From NCBI GenBank assembly GCA_016212665.1, contig JACREZ010000026.1, positions 1 through 62,236 of the forward strand: a stretch of DNA of 62,236 bases, read 5' to 3'. Source of the stretch: Ignavibacteriota bacterium (lineage in GTDB: Bacteria > Bacteroidota > Ignavibacteria > UBA10030 > SZUA-254). This document shows, one piece after another, positions 26,959 to 35,319 of this stretch (the first letter of the stretch is position 1; each line of letters starts with the position of its first letter). The notes beneath the pieces are model-generated. The model had not been told where the DNA came from. It ran no database searches and saw nothing but the letters and a program-made list of their open reading frames with translations. The position numbers and the translations under genes are program-made.

Positions 26959-27696
26959 ATGAAATTCTACAAGCAAATATTTTTTTCTATTTCTCTGCAA
27001 GCCGTGGCACTCTTGCTTTTCGTTAATGGTGTGTCAGCGCAGGATGATTCCCATCGTCCTGAATTGCCCCACCCTATGAACGCAACGATGGGGATACTTG
27101 ACCCTGTAGGTAGTTTCAACGCACGCGCCAATATGTTCCGTCAGCAAAATAGAGACGGCAATTCTGAAATTGATATCAGTGGTCATTTTAGTTATGGATT
27201 GTCGGATGTCGGCGGACTCCATCTCCGAAGCCTTGGAATTCGCACGACGCCACTCACGGAACTCATTGGCATGTTGAGTCTTTGGCAAGATGAATCAAAA
27301 CTTCAAGGAATTTCGTTCATCGGCATTTTGGGCATTCCCACGGGTAAGAAAAATGGAGATGAACATCATGGGCTTTCTTACTTAGCGGGATTGTCAGGTC
27401 GTGTCACCGTGAGCGATTTCATCAACAATGATATTATCCTCCACTATGATTTAACAGCCAAACATTATATCGCTGAAAGCGGGACTGTGGTTCGGCTATC
27501 TCCCAACATCTTCGGTCTCCTTGATACAAAAATAACAATCGGGAATACTGTACAGCCCGAAGTTCTTTTCATGCCATCGGTAAAAGTCAGAATATTTTCC
27601 GGAGGATTCGTTGGCGTTGGGTACAATACTCCAATAACGACATACTCGACGTTTAACAACCAATTGTTCATACAATTCGAGGTTGGTAGTCATTGA
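26959..27696 (+). CDS. Probable outer-membrane beta-barrel protein in the copper island
   Basis: The 245-residue precursor has a signal peptide ending GVSAQ, then DDSHRPELPHPMNATMGILDP. The body consists of alternating strand-like segments (EIDISGHFSYGLSDVGGLHL, GGFVGVGYNTPIT, NNQLFIQFEVGSH) typical of an outer-membrane barrel or a periplasmic beta-rich protein. I do not know a specific family. It takes the middle place in the second cassette where the first has a methyltransferase. A role in metal passage or sensing at the outer membrane is only a contextual guess. Confidence 0.7.
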   Translation: MKFYKQIFFSISLQAVALLLFVNGVSAQDDSHRPELPHPMNATMGILDPVGSFNARANMFRQQNRDGNSEIDISGHFSYGLSDVGGLHLRSLGIRTTPLTELIGMLSLWQDESKLQGISFIGILGIPTGKKNGDEHHGLSYLAGLSGRVTVSDFINNDIILHYDLTAKHYIAESGTVVRLSPNIFGLLDTKITIGNTVQPEVLFMPSVKVRIFSGGFVGVGYNTPITTYSTFNNQLFIQFEVGSH

Positions 27697-27767
27697 AAAG
27701 AAATCAAAATATCCATTTGTGAACACTAATAAATAACTAACCATAAAAACTATCGGAAGATACAACC

Positions 27768-28211
27768 ATGAAATATTTCCCAATCATCATTCTCATTGTT
27801 CTTTTTATGGGTAACACCTTTGCAGTCGCTCAATGCGGTATGCATAGCTCCGGAAGTCATCAACAGAAAAAGACTTCTTCACACGAGCAACATTCGAATC
27901 AACAACAGTCACTGTCTTCGAAAGGATTTGCGTTCATCAATGATGATGGAATTCAAGAAGCGACGATCGTCATTAAGGATGGTTATCAGCCAAGTACGCT
28001 TGTCGTCAAGAAAAACATTCCCTTGAGATTGAACTTTGACTTACAAGAAGAAAGTTGTACGGGAACAGTTGTCTTTAAGGATTTCCACATCAAACAGGTA
28101 TTGGAACCGTACGAACTCACTTCAGTCGAGTTCACTCCGGCGGCATCAGGTTCATTTACCTTCGCCTGTCCGATGAACATGATTGAAGGTGTGTTGGTCG
28201 TGAAAGAATAA
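27768..28211 (+). CDS. Secreted cupredoxin-domain protein (copy 2)
   Basis: This 147-residue paralogue of 24471-24917 has a signal peptide (KYFPIIILIVLFMGNTFAVAQ), a His/Ser/Gln-rich region beginning CGMHSSGSHQQKK, and a cupredoxin-like domain with the ligands in EESCTGTVVF and FACPMNMIEG. In the core (EATIVIK.GYQPSTLVVKKNIPL) the two copies are almost identical in protein but differ at many third codon positions. This duplication is therefore older than the one seen in the CPMHP gene, or was not subject to gene conversion. Confidence 0.85.
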   Translation: MKYFPIIILIVLFMGNTFAVAQCGMHSSGSHQQKKTSSHEQHSNQQQSLSSKGFAFINDDGIQEATIVIKDGYQPSTLVVKKNIPLRLNFDLQEESCTGTVVFKDFHIKQVLEPYELTSVEFTPAASGSFTFACPMNMIEGVLVVKE

Positions 28212-28320
28212 TCCACGCTTCAACTAGCATATAGAAAGGAAAACGATATGATTCATTCACTGTTTGTTCTTTTTGAAATATCTCTAATTCACAAATATCA
28301 AAATTAAGGAAAGAAACATA

Positions 28321-28911
28321 ATGAAACTCAATTTTTTAATCCTCGCTTTGATAGTTGTAATGATTCTCGTTGGTTGTTCCAACGATGATTCGATGACAAC
28401 TATGAATAATCAACCAATTAGTTCTTTGACGATTGCACCGACCGACGGTGCAACAAATGTCCGGCTTGATGAATCAATTACGTTCACATTTATCAAACCG
28501 GTTGATAAAAAAACGACCGAACGAAATATTCATCTCGTCAGTCAATTTGCTATGGCAGATTCGCTTTGTCCTGTCAATAACATGATGGCACATGGTGATA
28601 TGAACATGGCAATGATGGACTCGATGAAAATGAATCATCTTATGAATCAACATAATTCTCTGGGAAGATTTACATGGAATGGAGATAGCACGCAATGCAC
28701 ATTCACTCCCGACTCGATGATGATGCCGAATATGCAATACATGATTCACATGGGACAGGAGATGATGCAGATGATGCAAAGTCGAATGGGAAACATGGGA
28801 ATGATGAACAACCACGGCACGGGAATGACGAGTAACGACATGATGTATCACTTCCGCACGATGGATACAACACAAGCCGATGGTGGCCACGATAGCCATC
28901 ATGGAAAATAA
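28321..28911 (+). CDS. Met/His-rich lipoprotein with bacterial Ig-like domain
   Basis: This 196-residue lipoprotein has its lipobox at MILVGC, with Cys19 as the lipidated residue. Residues about 35-80 match the start of a bacterial Ig-like (Big_5-type) domain (APTDGATNVRLDESITFTF). The second half is exceptionally Met-rich with His interspersed (MMAHGDMNMAMMDSMKMNHL, GQEMMQMMQSRMGNMGMMNN) and ends HDSHHGK. Such Met/His clusters bind Cu(I) in known copper proteins, so a surface copper sponge is a reasonable inference from context. A 109-bp gap separates it from the cupredoxin gene. Confidence 0.8.
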   Translation: MKLNFLILALIVVMILVGCSNDDSMTTMNNQPISSLTIAPTDGATNVRLDESITFTFIKPVDKKTTERNIHLVSQFAMADSLCPVNNMMAHGDMNMAMMDSMKMNHLMNQHNSLGRFTWNGDSTQCTFTPDSMMMPNMQYMIHMGQEMMQMMQSRMGNMGMMNNHGTGMTSNDMMYHFRTMDTTQADGGHDSHHGK

Positions 28912-28916
28912 ATAAT

Positions 28917-28984
28917 TTGATAGGCGCTCTGGTTCAGGGTTGTTTTCGCGGCACGTTGCGGCTCGAATCAGCGGCGCCTATCAA
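28917..28984. other. GC-rich extended hairpin between lipoprotein genes
   Basis: TTGATAGGCGC (28917-28927) and GCGCCTATCAA (28974-28984) are perfect 11-bp complements. Inside, CTGGTTC and GAATCAG can extend the stem using G-U pairs. The 68-bp element is clearly more GC-rich than its surroundings and has no U-tract after it. It may be a structured RNA, a mobile-element remnant or a processing site. Confidence 0.6.
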
Positions 28985-29022
28985 CTAATTCTCACAACTG
29001 AAAACTATTACAAGGAAACATT

Positions 29023-29604
29023 ATGAAAACCATTTTATTATTAATAACAGCAGTTTTATTTTCCGGCTGTATGCACACGATGATGATGGGCAGTCACGGA
29101 GAATCTCAATCAAAGACAATGATTGTCTTGGAGAAAGAAGTTACTGTTGGAACCATCAAGGCAATTGCAACCATCCCTCCTTTTGAAATGGAAAAGGAAG
29201 TTGTAGTTTCGGTAAAATTATTTGATACAGAAACTTCTTCACCATTGTCGAATGCTGAAGTTGTCTGTCATTTCACGCCGAAAGGAAAAGAGGATTCCGA
29301 AAGTCATCAACACGAAGGGAATGAATACATCGCAACAGAAAAAGAACGCGGGATGTACGCCATTTCGTTCACCCCTTCTCATGCAGATGAATATTCAATC
29401 CACATTCAAGTGCGAAGTATTCAAGGTCGGACGCCGCAGCAACCAATTACTATCGAAACTACACGCGAAGTCACAGGCGGCGCGCATGATAATCATTCTG
29501 GCGGAATGCACGGTTCAGGAAGTTCTTCACCAATGTATATCATCGGCGGCGTTGTTATGGTAACAATGATGGTCGGAATGTTTGCATTGCGCGGAATGTT
29601 TTGA
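29023..29604 (+). CDS. YtkA/FixH-like lipoprotein with C-terminal membrane helix
   Basis: This 193-residue lipoprotein has its lipobox at LFSGC (Cys16), followed by MHTMMMGSHGES, a possible Met/His copper site. Residues about 35-150 fit a YtkA-like immunoglobulin fold (VTVGTIKAIATIPPFEM, SPLSNAEVVCHFTP, GMYAISFTPSHADEYSIHIQV). The C-terminal 23 residues (PMYIIGGVVMVTMMVGMFAL) form a transmembrane helix. YtkA-like proteins are found with copper and cytochrome-oxidase genes. The stop overlaps the ORF of the next gene, but I place that gene's start further downstream. Confidence 0.75.
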   Translation: MKTILLLITAVLFSGCMHTMMMGSHGESQSKTMIVLEKEVTVGTIKAIATIPPFEMEKEVVVSVKLFDTETSSPLSNAEVVCHFTPKGKEDSESHQHEGNEYIATEKERGMYAISFTPSHADEYSIHIQVRSIQGRTPQQPITIETTREVTGGAHDNHSGGMHGSGSSSPMYIIGGVVMVTMMVGMFALRGMF

Positions 29605-29675
29605 GTTCTGTTCAGAACTTGCAAATGAACTTCCGTTCACCTATGTTTATGCACAATTTTATCAAAGGTTCTTTT

Positions 29676-30446
29676 ATGAAACACACGTTCTTATTTTTTC
29701 TCCTGACAATCTTTCTGTGCCTTGAATTCGCGGTCGCTCACGATGCATGGCTTTCAGCAAAGTTAGATTCGACGAAAACGAAAATCCTTGTTCTCCCGCT
29801 TGTCGGAGAACATTTTCCGAAAGGTGACGCAATTAAAGACCATACACGGTTTTTACAACCAAGCGCGTATCTTTTTGAAATGAAAACACTTCCTCTCGTT
29901 AGCGACCGTTCCGACTCAACAATTCTCGGTATCGTTCCGGTTGTTTCGTCATGCATTGCAAGTGCAAGTATAAAACAGCGGGAGGTTACCTATGACGAAA
30001 AGATTGCTTTTGAATATATCACAGAAGAAATCGGGCTGTCAAAAGAAGAAGCGACGAAATTTATTACACCCGGAGTTAAAGAATTTTCAGAAGCATACAG
30101 CCGGCATTTGAAATCAATCATCACGACCGGAGATAACGAACCAAAAGATACAGTTGTCGGATTACCGATTGAGTTAGTTCTTCTTTCGTGGAAGAAGACA
30201 AAAAATCAGGCAAGCGTTCAAGTACAACTTCTTGAAAACGGAAAGTCTGTTCCTCACACAGCGGTCCGAATCTTATCGAATGGAAAAACCACAATAGCAA
30301 AGTCGGACACTTCAGGAACAATTCAGGCAACGATTGATGGCGAAGCGCCTGCTTTATTCGGATACATCCAATTGAAGAAACTAAGTGACAATAAACTCCA
30401 ATCCGTCTGGACAAATTTGTCTATCATCAGATTGAAAAATCATTGA
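29676..30446 (+). CDS. DUF4198-like periplasmic protein
   Basis: The 256-residue precursor has a signal peptide (KHTFLFFLLTIFLCLEFAVA) directly followed by HDAWL, the typical mature N terminus of DUF4198 proteins. Members are periplasmic and are often near nickel, cobalt or copper transport genes. An N-terminal His is a plausible metal ligand. The C-terminal third (SVQVQLLENGKSVPHTAVRIL ... GTIQATI) is a beta-sandwich. The ATG at 29676 begins the signal peptide; an earlier in-frame start at 29601 would put 25 unlikely residues in front. It is the last gene of the copper island, meeting the next gene tail-to-tail with 11 bp between. Confidence 0.78.
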   Translation: MKHTFLFFLLTIFLCLEFAVAHDAWLSAKLDSTKTKILVLPLVGEHFPKGDAIKDHTRFLQPSAYLFEMKTLPLVSDRSDSTILGIVPVVSSCIASASIKQREVTYDEKIAFEYITEEIGLSKEEATKFITPGVKEFSEAYSRHLKSIITTGDNEPKDTVVGLPIELVLLSWKKTKNQASVQVQLLENGKSVPHTAVRILSNGKTTIAKSDTSGTIQATIDGEAPALFGYIQLKKLSDNKLQSVWTNLSIIRLKNH

Positions 30447-30457
30447 CTTGTAAACCA

Positions 30458-32365
30458 TTAATACATCCTTTCCCAATGCCAACTTGAGAAATTTGTGAGA
30501 ACTCGCGCTGAGCCGTTTAATCCATCTCCAATAACGGTAAAATTTCCGTTATTCAATCTAAGTATCCGGTTTGTGCTCATACTTTTGTTGAGTGAATAAT
30601 TTTCGGTGATGAATAAATTACGTCCAATTGCTTTCATGCTCAGTACATCTCCCGAAAGACCGTTGCCGAATGTATTCCAGGAATTATTCGTCCAGAAGGC
30701 AATCTTACTCATAAGTGAATCACCGGATTTTGTGAATGAACCACCGGCAAAAATCAGACCATCAGCATCCCGTTCAAGCGAGTACACTGTATTGTTAAAT
30801 CCTGATGAGAGCCATTCGTAGAGAGAATTATTCCAGAGTGCAATCCGGTTCACGTTCGTTGTTCCGCTCTGTGTAAAATCACCACCGACAATGAGAGAAC
30901 TGAATGAAGTGGAAAGTGCAAATACCTGCCCGTTTACTCCGTTACCTACTGAACTCCACTGCGTTCCATCCCATCGAGCGATATTTAACACAGTGTCACT
31001 TCCGGAGAGCGAAAAACTTCCGCCTGCATATAAATCGCCTTGGTGAACCTTCAAAATGTTGACTGTACCATTCATTCCATTTCCAACCGTACTCCAACTA
31101 CTTCCATTCCATCGCGCAATGTTGGAGACAGATACTCCGCCTGCGCTTGTAAAACTTCCACCAGCGTACAACTCATTTGAAAAATTTGCCAGTGATTTCA
31201 CCACGCCATTCAAACCGTTCCCGACCGCACTCCATTTCATACCATCCCAAGATGCAATCCTGTTTACAGCAACATCCCCCGCACTTGTGAACATCCCACC
31301 GACAAATAACTTTCCTTGAAATTCCGCCATCGAATAAACCGCGCCGTTCATCCCGCTTGATAATGGAAGCCAGTTCACGTCATCCCACTCCGCTATCTTA
31401 CTGAACTCGGAACTTCCAATGACTGTAAAATCACCTCCGGCATAAAGTGAACTACGGAAGAATATTCTTACTTGATTAGAATACCCACTTGTATCGGTGT
31501 TTGTAAACGTTCGAACACGGAAGAAATAATTCTCCGTTCGTTCGAATGGAGTCGAGATTGTCGTCGTCGTTACGTTCGCGCTCAACGTACGAAGAAGTGA
31601 AAAATTGGTGCCATTCTGACTCATCTCCACTTGATACCCGGTTTCATAATTATTTTTATCAATCCATTGTAACCGAACTGTAGAATCGGAAAGTTGAGTA
31701 ACTAATAAATTTCCAGGGGGGAGAAGTTCTAATGTTGCAATCAGGACATTCGAAAATTTACTCACAAGAGAATCTGTAATTGCCCGAACGCGGAAATAAT
31801 ATGGTTTGAACGGAACATACGATTGCCGGACAGTTAACGATGTTATGTTGGATTCCACAGTATCAATCGGAGAAAACGAAAAACCGTTCTCACTCATCTG
31901 CACTTCAAATCCGGTTTCGATAGAACTATTATCATTCCACTTTATCGTCAATGAAAAATTATCCATCGCAGTCACGCGTAAATTGGTCGGTGTGAATTTG
32001 AGGATTCGGACAGTAACGGTTTTTGATGTGCCGTACTTCCGGTCGTAATCATATACCTTAGCCGAAATTGTGTGGAAACTGCTATCGGCAAATGCGCTGA
32101 CATCCCATTTGTACCGATAAGGAGGTGTAAGAATTGTTTTCGCGGAATCGGTAAGTCCATTGATGTAAAACTCAACCTTCGCGACTTGCTTATCATCGGT
32201 TGCAGCAGCTTCGATGATGACAGAATCTATAACAGCCGAACTATCAAGCGGATAAATAATTGTCACTTCGGGTCTGCCAACTCTCGGGTCATCAGACTCT
32301 TCATCGCAAGAAGAAAAAAAGAACAACGATGAAATGATAAGCAGATATGAAATTGTCTTACACAT
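30458..32365 (-). CDS. Lipoprotein with Ig-like, two fibronectin III and repeated beta-propeller-like units
   Basis: This 635-residue lipoprotein (lipobox FFFSSC, Cys20) has a bacterial Ig-like domain at about 30-125 (PEVTIIYPLDSSAV ... VRI). Two fibronectin type III domains follow (about 128-220 and 222-315, both with the NL.V...DS...W.D...ETG..V.MS.NG pattern). From about 318 there are eight or so units of 38-42 residues built on LYAGGSFT.SG....NIARW.G..WS.VGNG.NG.V, a delta-60/Kelch-like propeller repeat. It ends without a type IX sorting signal. Probably a surface-exposed adhesion or carbohydrate-binding protein; ligand unknown. Confidence 0.8.
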   Translation of the reverse strand: MCKTISYLLIISSLFFFSSCDEESDDPRVGRPEVTIIYPLDSSAVIDSVIIEAAATDDKQVAKVEFYINGLTDSAKTILTPPYRYKWDVSAFADSSFHTISAKVYDYDRKYGTSKTVTVRILKFTPTNLRVTAMDNFSLTIKWNDNSSIETGFEVQMSENGFSFSPIDTVESNITSLTVRQSYVPFKPYYFRVRAITDSLVSKFSNVLIATLELLPPGNLLVTQLSDSTVRLQWIDKNNYETGYQVEMSQNGTNFSLLRTLSANVTTTTISTPFERTENYFFRVRTFTNTDTSGYSNQVRIFFRSSLYAGGDFTVIGSSEFSKIAEWDDVNWLPLSSGMNGAVYSMAEFQGKLFVGGMFTSAGDVAVNRIASWDGMKWSAVGNGLNGVVKSLANFSNELYAGGSFTSAGGVSVSNIARWNGSSWSTVGNGMNGTVNILKVHQGDLYAGGSFSLSGSDTVLNIARWDGTQWSSVGNGVNGQVFALSTSFSSLIVGGDFTQSGTTNVNRIALWNNSLYEWLSSGFNNTVYSLERDADGLIFAGGSFTKSGDSLMSKIAFWTNNSWNTFGNGLSGDVLSMKAIGRNLFITENYSLNKSMSTNRILRLNNGNFTVIGDGLNGSARVLTNFSSWHWERMY

Positions 32366-32723
32366 GGAAATACCTATAGCTCTTGTTTAGTTTTTCTCAC
32401 AATCGTTGTTTAACTGAATGAAATGTAGCAGACTTTCAAACCAAATACAAAAGCGCGAACTGTCCACAACCATTCTTTTTTATTTGATGAAGCCATAACG
32501 TAGAAGTATTGAAAAGAAAATTGTCATCAAACAATCTATTGAGTCGAATCAAAAAATATTCAATGAGCCAGAAAACATCTGCTTTCAAATCGCTTTCTCA
32601 GTAAATACCCTTTTTAGGTGAAACTCACCCAATTATTTTCTCAAGGAGCAGTCGCTCAACTACTCATCATCCCCAATACTCCAATTTTTTTCTTATATTC
32701 GTTCCGCTTTTTAATCAGACGGA
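32366..32723. other. Divergent intergenic region, no gene seen
   Basis: This 358-bp gap lies between the minus-strand lipoprotein and plus-strand tatT. It must hold both promoters. I see no convincing sigma-70 pair, hairpin, RNA gene or heptamer array. Confidence 0.6.
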
Positions 32724-33623
32724 ATGAAATACACTTACTATATATTACTTCTCTCCCTTCTCTTTGTTGGATGTATTCAACAAATTGCCATCAGTTCTAT
32801 TGGTGGTATCATGGATAACGGTTTTGAAGTGCTGAACCGTGAAGAAGATTTAGATATTGCAGAGAAGAGCGTCGCCTCCAATCTCAAACTTCTCGAAGCG
32901 GTGATGGAAAGCGACAAAGAGAACGAGCATTTTCAACTCCTTGCTTCGATGGGATATTCGAGTTATGCACTTGCATTTGCAGAAGATGCAACTCCTGAGA
33001 GGGCAAAGATGTTCTACCTGCGTGGCAGAGATTACGGCTTAAAGATTTTAAATCAAAATAAAACATTTGCAAACGCTTTGGATAAAGACATCACGGAATT
33101 TACATCCGCATTGAATACGTTCTCGAAGGATGATGTTCCTGCTCTGTTTTGGACGGCAATCGGTTGGGGCGGATATATTTACCTCAGTCTCACTGACCCG
33201 GAAGCAATTGTCGACGTTCCGAAAGTAGAAGCGATGATGAAGTTTGTTGCAGAGAAACAACCCGATTTTTATCAAGGCGGAGCGTATTTCTTTCTCGGCA
33301 CATTGTACGGCTCAACACCGGCGGCACTTGGCGGAAAACCCGAACGTTCAAAAGCACAGTTTGACGAAGCATTGAAAATCAACAACGGCAAGTTCCTGAT
33401 GACGTATGTCTATATGGCAAAAACGTATGCTGTGCAATCGCAGAACAAAGAATTGTTTGAACAATGTTTGAATACAGTTGATACAACCTCGCTCGATGTT
33501 TTGCCTGCGCTCCGTCTTCCGAATTCAGTTGCCAAGAAGAAAGCGCAACTGCTGAGAGAACGGATGGATGAATTCTTTCTTGATGAAACAATTGAAGAGG
33601 AAGAAGAAACTCCGAACGAATAA
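32724..33623 (+). CDS. TatT-like lipoprotein component of a TRAP transporter
   Basis: This 299-residue lipoprotein has its lipobox at LLFVGC (Cys17). The helical body resembles the TRAP-associated TatT family, characterised in Treponema, which forms a TPR-like trimer with the DctP-type binding protein. Supporting stretches are NGFEVLNREEDLDIAEKSVASNLKLLE, ERAKMFYLRGRDYGLKIL and ALFWTAIGWGGYIYLS. It lies 167 bp upstream of dctP in the same direction. The gap holds an array of hairpins, so expression relative to dctPQM may be tuned there. It ends in an acidic tail (EETIEEEEETPNE type). Confidence 0.85.
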   Translation: MKYTYYILLLSLLFVGCIQQIAISSIGGIMDNGFEVLNREEDLDIAEKSVASNLKLLEAVMESDKENEHFQLLASMGYSSYALAFAEDATPERAKMFYLRGRDYGLKILNQNKTFANALDKDITEFTSALNTFSKDDVPALFWTAIGWGGYIYLSLTDPEAIVDVPKVEAMMKFVAEKQPDFYQGGAYFFLGTLYGSTPAALGGKPERSKAQFDEALKINNGKFLMTYVYMAKTYAVQSQNKELFEQCLNTVDTTSLDVLPALRLPNSVAKKKAQLLRERMDEFFLDETIEEEEETPNE

Positions 33624-33628
33624 TTACT

Positions 33629-33766
33629 GTTAGCATCACCATGAATGGTGACGCTAACGTTCTCAAAACCGCTGAAGCGGTTTCGGTTACTAAACTGATT
33701 TATTACCCACAACTGAAGTTGTGGGTTCAATAAAATAATAATAATTGAAATCGTTTTAACGATTTC
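33629..33766. repeat. Array of four unrelated hairpins before dctP
   Basis: Four near-perfect palindromes lie in 138 bp: 33629-33658 (13-bp arms, TGAA loop, one mismatch), 33666-33683 (AAACCGCT/AGCGGTTT, GA loop), 33705-33726 (ACCCACAACT/AGTTGTGGGT, GA loop), 33747-33766 (GAAATCGTT/AACGATTTC, TT loop). The arms differ, but the CTGAAG centre is shared by the second and third. They resemble REP-type palindromes associated with RAYT transposases in other genomes. None has a U-tract. Confidence 0.8.
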
Positions 33767-33790
33767 CAAGTTTAAAACATAGATCATTAC

Positions 33791-34795
33791 ATGACAAAAC
33801 TCATTCTCACAATTCTATTAATAACCTCCACCCTTTTCAGCCAACAATACACCATTAAGTTTGCCACGGTAGCGCCGGAAGGAAGCACATGGATAAACAT
33901 CATGAAAGAATATGACGCGGCAGTTCGGAAAGAAAGCGGCGGGAAAATGGGCTTTAAAATTTTTGCAGGCGGCGTGCAAGGAGATGAGCGGGATGTTCTG
34001 AGAAAAGTAAAATTGGGACAACTCCACTCAACCGGAATTACCGGAAACGGGATTACAACGATTGCACAAAAGGCACGCATTCTTGATACGCCGTTCCTGT
34101 TCAAATCAACGGCAGAAGTTGACCACGTGTTGAAAACATTCGATACGGATTTCAATAAAGCATTTAACGATGGCGGTTACGTGTTGCTCGGTTGGGCAGA
34201 AGTTGGATTTGTCAACATCTACACGAACACACCCGTTTCCAAACCGGAAGAAATGAAAGGCGTAAAAATGTGGATGTGGGAAGGCGACCCGGTTGCCGAA
34301 GCGACATTCAAGGCGTTGAACATCAACCCGATTCCGCTTTCACTCACCGATGTGATGACTTCACTGCAAACAAAAATGATTGACGGCGTTTATTCTTCGC
34401 CGCTCGGTTTGGTTGCTCTTCAATGGTTCACACGGGTGAAATACATGTTCAATCTTCCGCTTGCCGATGCTTCCGGCGCAGTTGTTATTTCAAAGAAAAA
34501 ATTCGATGGACTTCCTGCTGACATGCAAGAGATTCTTCTTCGGAACGGCAAGAAGTACATGACAAAACTGACTGAAGCGAGTCGGAAAGAAAACGCTAAA
34601 TCAATCGAGACCATGAAAAAGCAAGGAATTAAAATCATCGAGCCGCCATCGAAAGATGTTATTTCCATGTATGACGAAATCGGAAAAAAAGCACGCCGAA
34701 TGTTGGTTGGCAAATTGTATGACGAGGGTTTTATGAATAGAGTCGAACAGACTGTTTCCGAATTCAGAAAAGCGAATAACAAAACTTCTCAATGA
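33791..34795 (+). CDS. dctP: TRAP transporter substrate-binding protein DctP
   Basis: This is the periplasmic solute receptor of a tripartite ATP-independent transporter. The 334 residues include a signal peptide (TKLILTILLITSTLFSQ). The mature part starts with QYTIKFATVAPEGSTW, typical of DctP-type receptors. The hinge region GWAEVGFVNIYTNTPV and the MKGVKMWMWEGDPVAEATF and TDVMTSLQTKMIDGVYSSP motifs are also typical. The sequence WMWEGDP in place of the usual Arg-containing RVPG/SxP motif suggests a ligand other than simple C4-dicarboxylates, although this is inference. The stop overlaps dctQ by 4 bp. Confidence 0.92.
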   Translation: MTKLILTILLITSTLFSQQYTIKFATVAPEGSTWINIMKEYDAAVRKESGGKMGFKIFAGGVQGDERDVLRKVKLGQLHSTGITGNGITTIAQKARILDTPFLFKSTAEVDHVLKTFDTDFNKAFNDGGYVLLGWAEVGFVNIYTNTPVSKPEEMKGVKMWMWEGDPVAEATFKALNINPIPLSLTDVMTSLQTKMIDGVYSSPLGLVALQWFTRVKYMFNLPLADASGAVVISKKKFDGLPADMQEILLRNGKKYMTKLTEASRKENAKSIETMKKQGIKIIEPPSKDVISMYDEIGKKARRMLVGKLYDEGFMNRVEQTVSEFRKANNKTSQ

Positions 34796-35319
34796 AGTTT
34801 CTCCAATCACTAAGCAAGACTCTTGGTCTTGTTGAGAAAGTTCTTATCATCGTACTCTTGAGTACGATGGTTTTGCTTTCATTCACGCAAGTTGTTCTCC
34901 GAAATATTTTTTCGACCGGCTTTTTGTGGGCTGACCCGTTGTTGCGCCATGCAGTTTTGTGGATTGGATTTATTGGCGCTTCCATTGCTGCAGAACAAGA
35001 AAAACACATCAGCATTGACCTTGTCACTCGTTTCACTTCGGCTCGTGTTGCAAGCTACATCAAAATTCTAACAAGCTTTTTCCCCGTTATCGTTTGTGCA
35101 ATTTTAGCAGATGCCGGTTGGACATTTCTGATCAGCGAACAAGAATCAAATTCACCTCTCTTTTCGATTGGTGAAACAGAGTACCCCGCGTGGTGGTTTC
35201 AAACTGTCATTCCATTTGGGTTTGGATTGATTTCATTTCGTTTTCTTTTGAAAACTATTGAACATGCAATCACTGCGTTCAAACCGCAACAAACAGAACC
35301 AACAAAGTCTCACGCCTGA
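34792..35319 (+). CDS. dctQ: TRAP transporter small permease DctQ
   Basis: This small membrane subunit of the TRAP transporter has 175 residues and four helices. The first helix LIIVLLSTMVLLSFTQVVLRNIF, GFLWADPLLRHAVLWIGFIGAS and the charged loop after it (AEQEKHISIDL) match the DctQ signature. It overlaps dctP by 4 bp and dctM by one base (TGATG), so all three are translationally coupled. DctQ holds the large permease and docks the receptor. Confidence 0.92.
   Translation: MKFLQSLSKTLGLVEKVLIIVLLSTMVLLSFTQVVLRNIFSTGFLWADPLLRHAVLWIGFIGASIAAEQEKHISIDLVTRFTSARVASYIKILTSFFPVIVCAILADAGWTFLISEQESNSPLFSIGETEYPAWWFQTVIPFGFGLISFRFLLKTIEHAITAFKPQQTEPTKSHA

Noticed and set aside
28248-28307. 19-residue leader ORF before the Met-rich lipoprotein
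   Set aside because: It has an upstream GAAAGGAAAA and an ATG, but the short sequence shows no attenuator hairpin or homologous neighbour. Chance is as likely.
28474-28902. His-rich minus-strand ORF opposite the Met-rich lipoprotein
   Set aside because: The His richness is a by-product of the ATG-rich sense strand (CAT on the other strand). The sense gene has a signal peptide and lipobox.
28917-28984. Integron attC site
   Set aside because: The hairpin shape is similar, but the ends (GTTGATA and TATCAAC) do not match the GTTRRRY/RYYYAAC rule, and there is no integrase.
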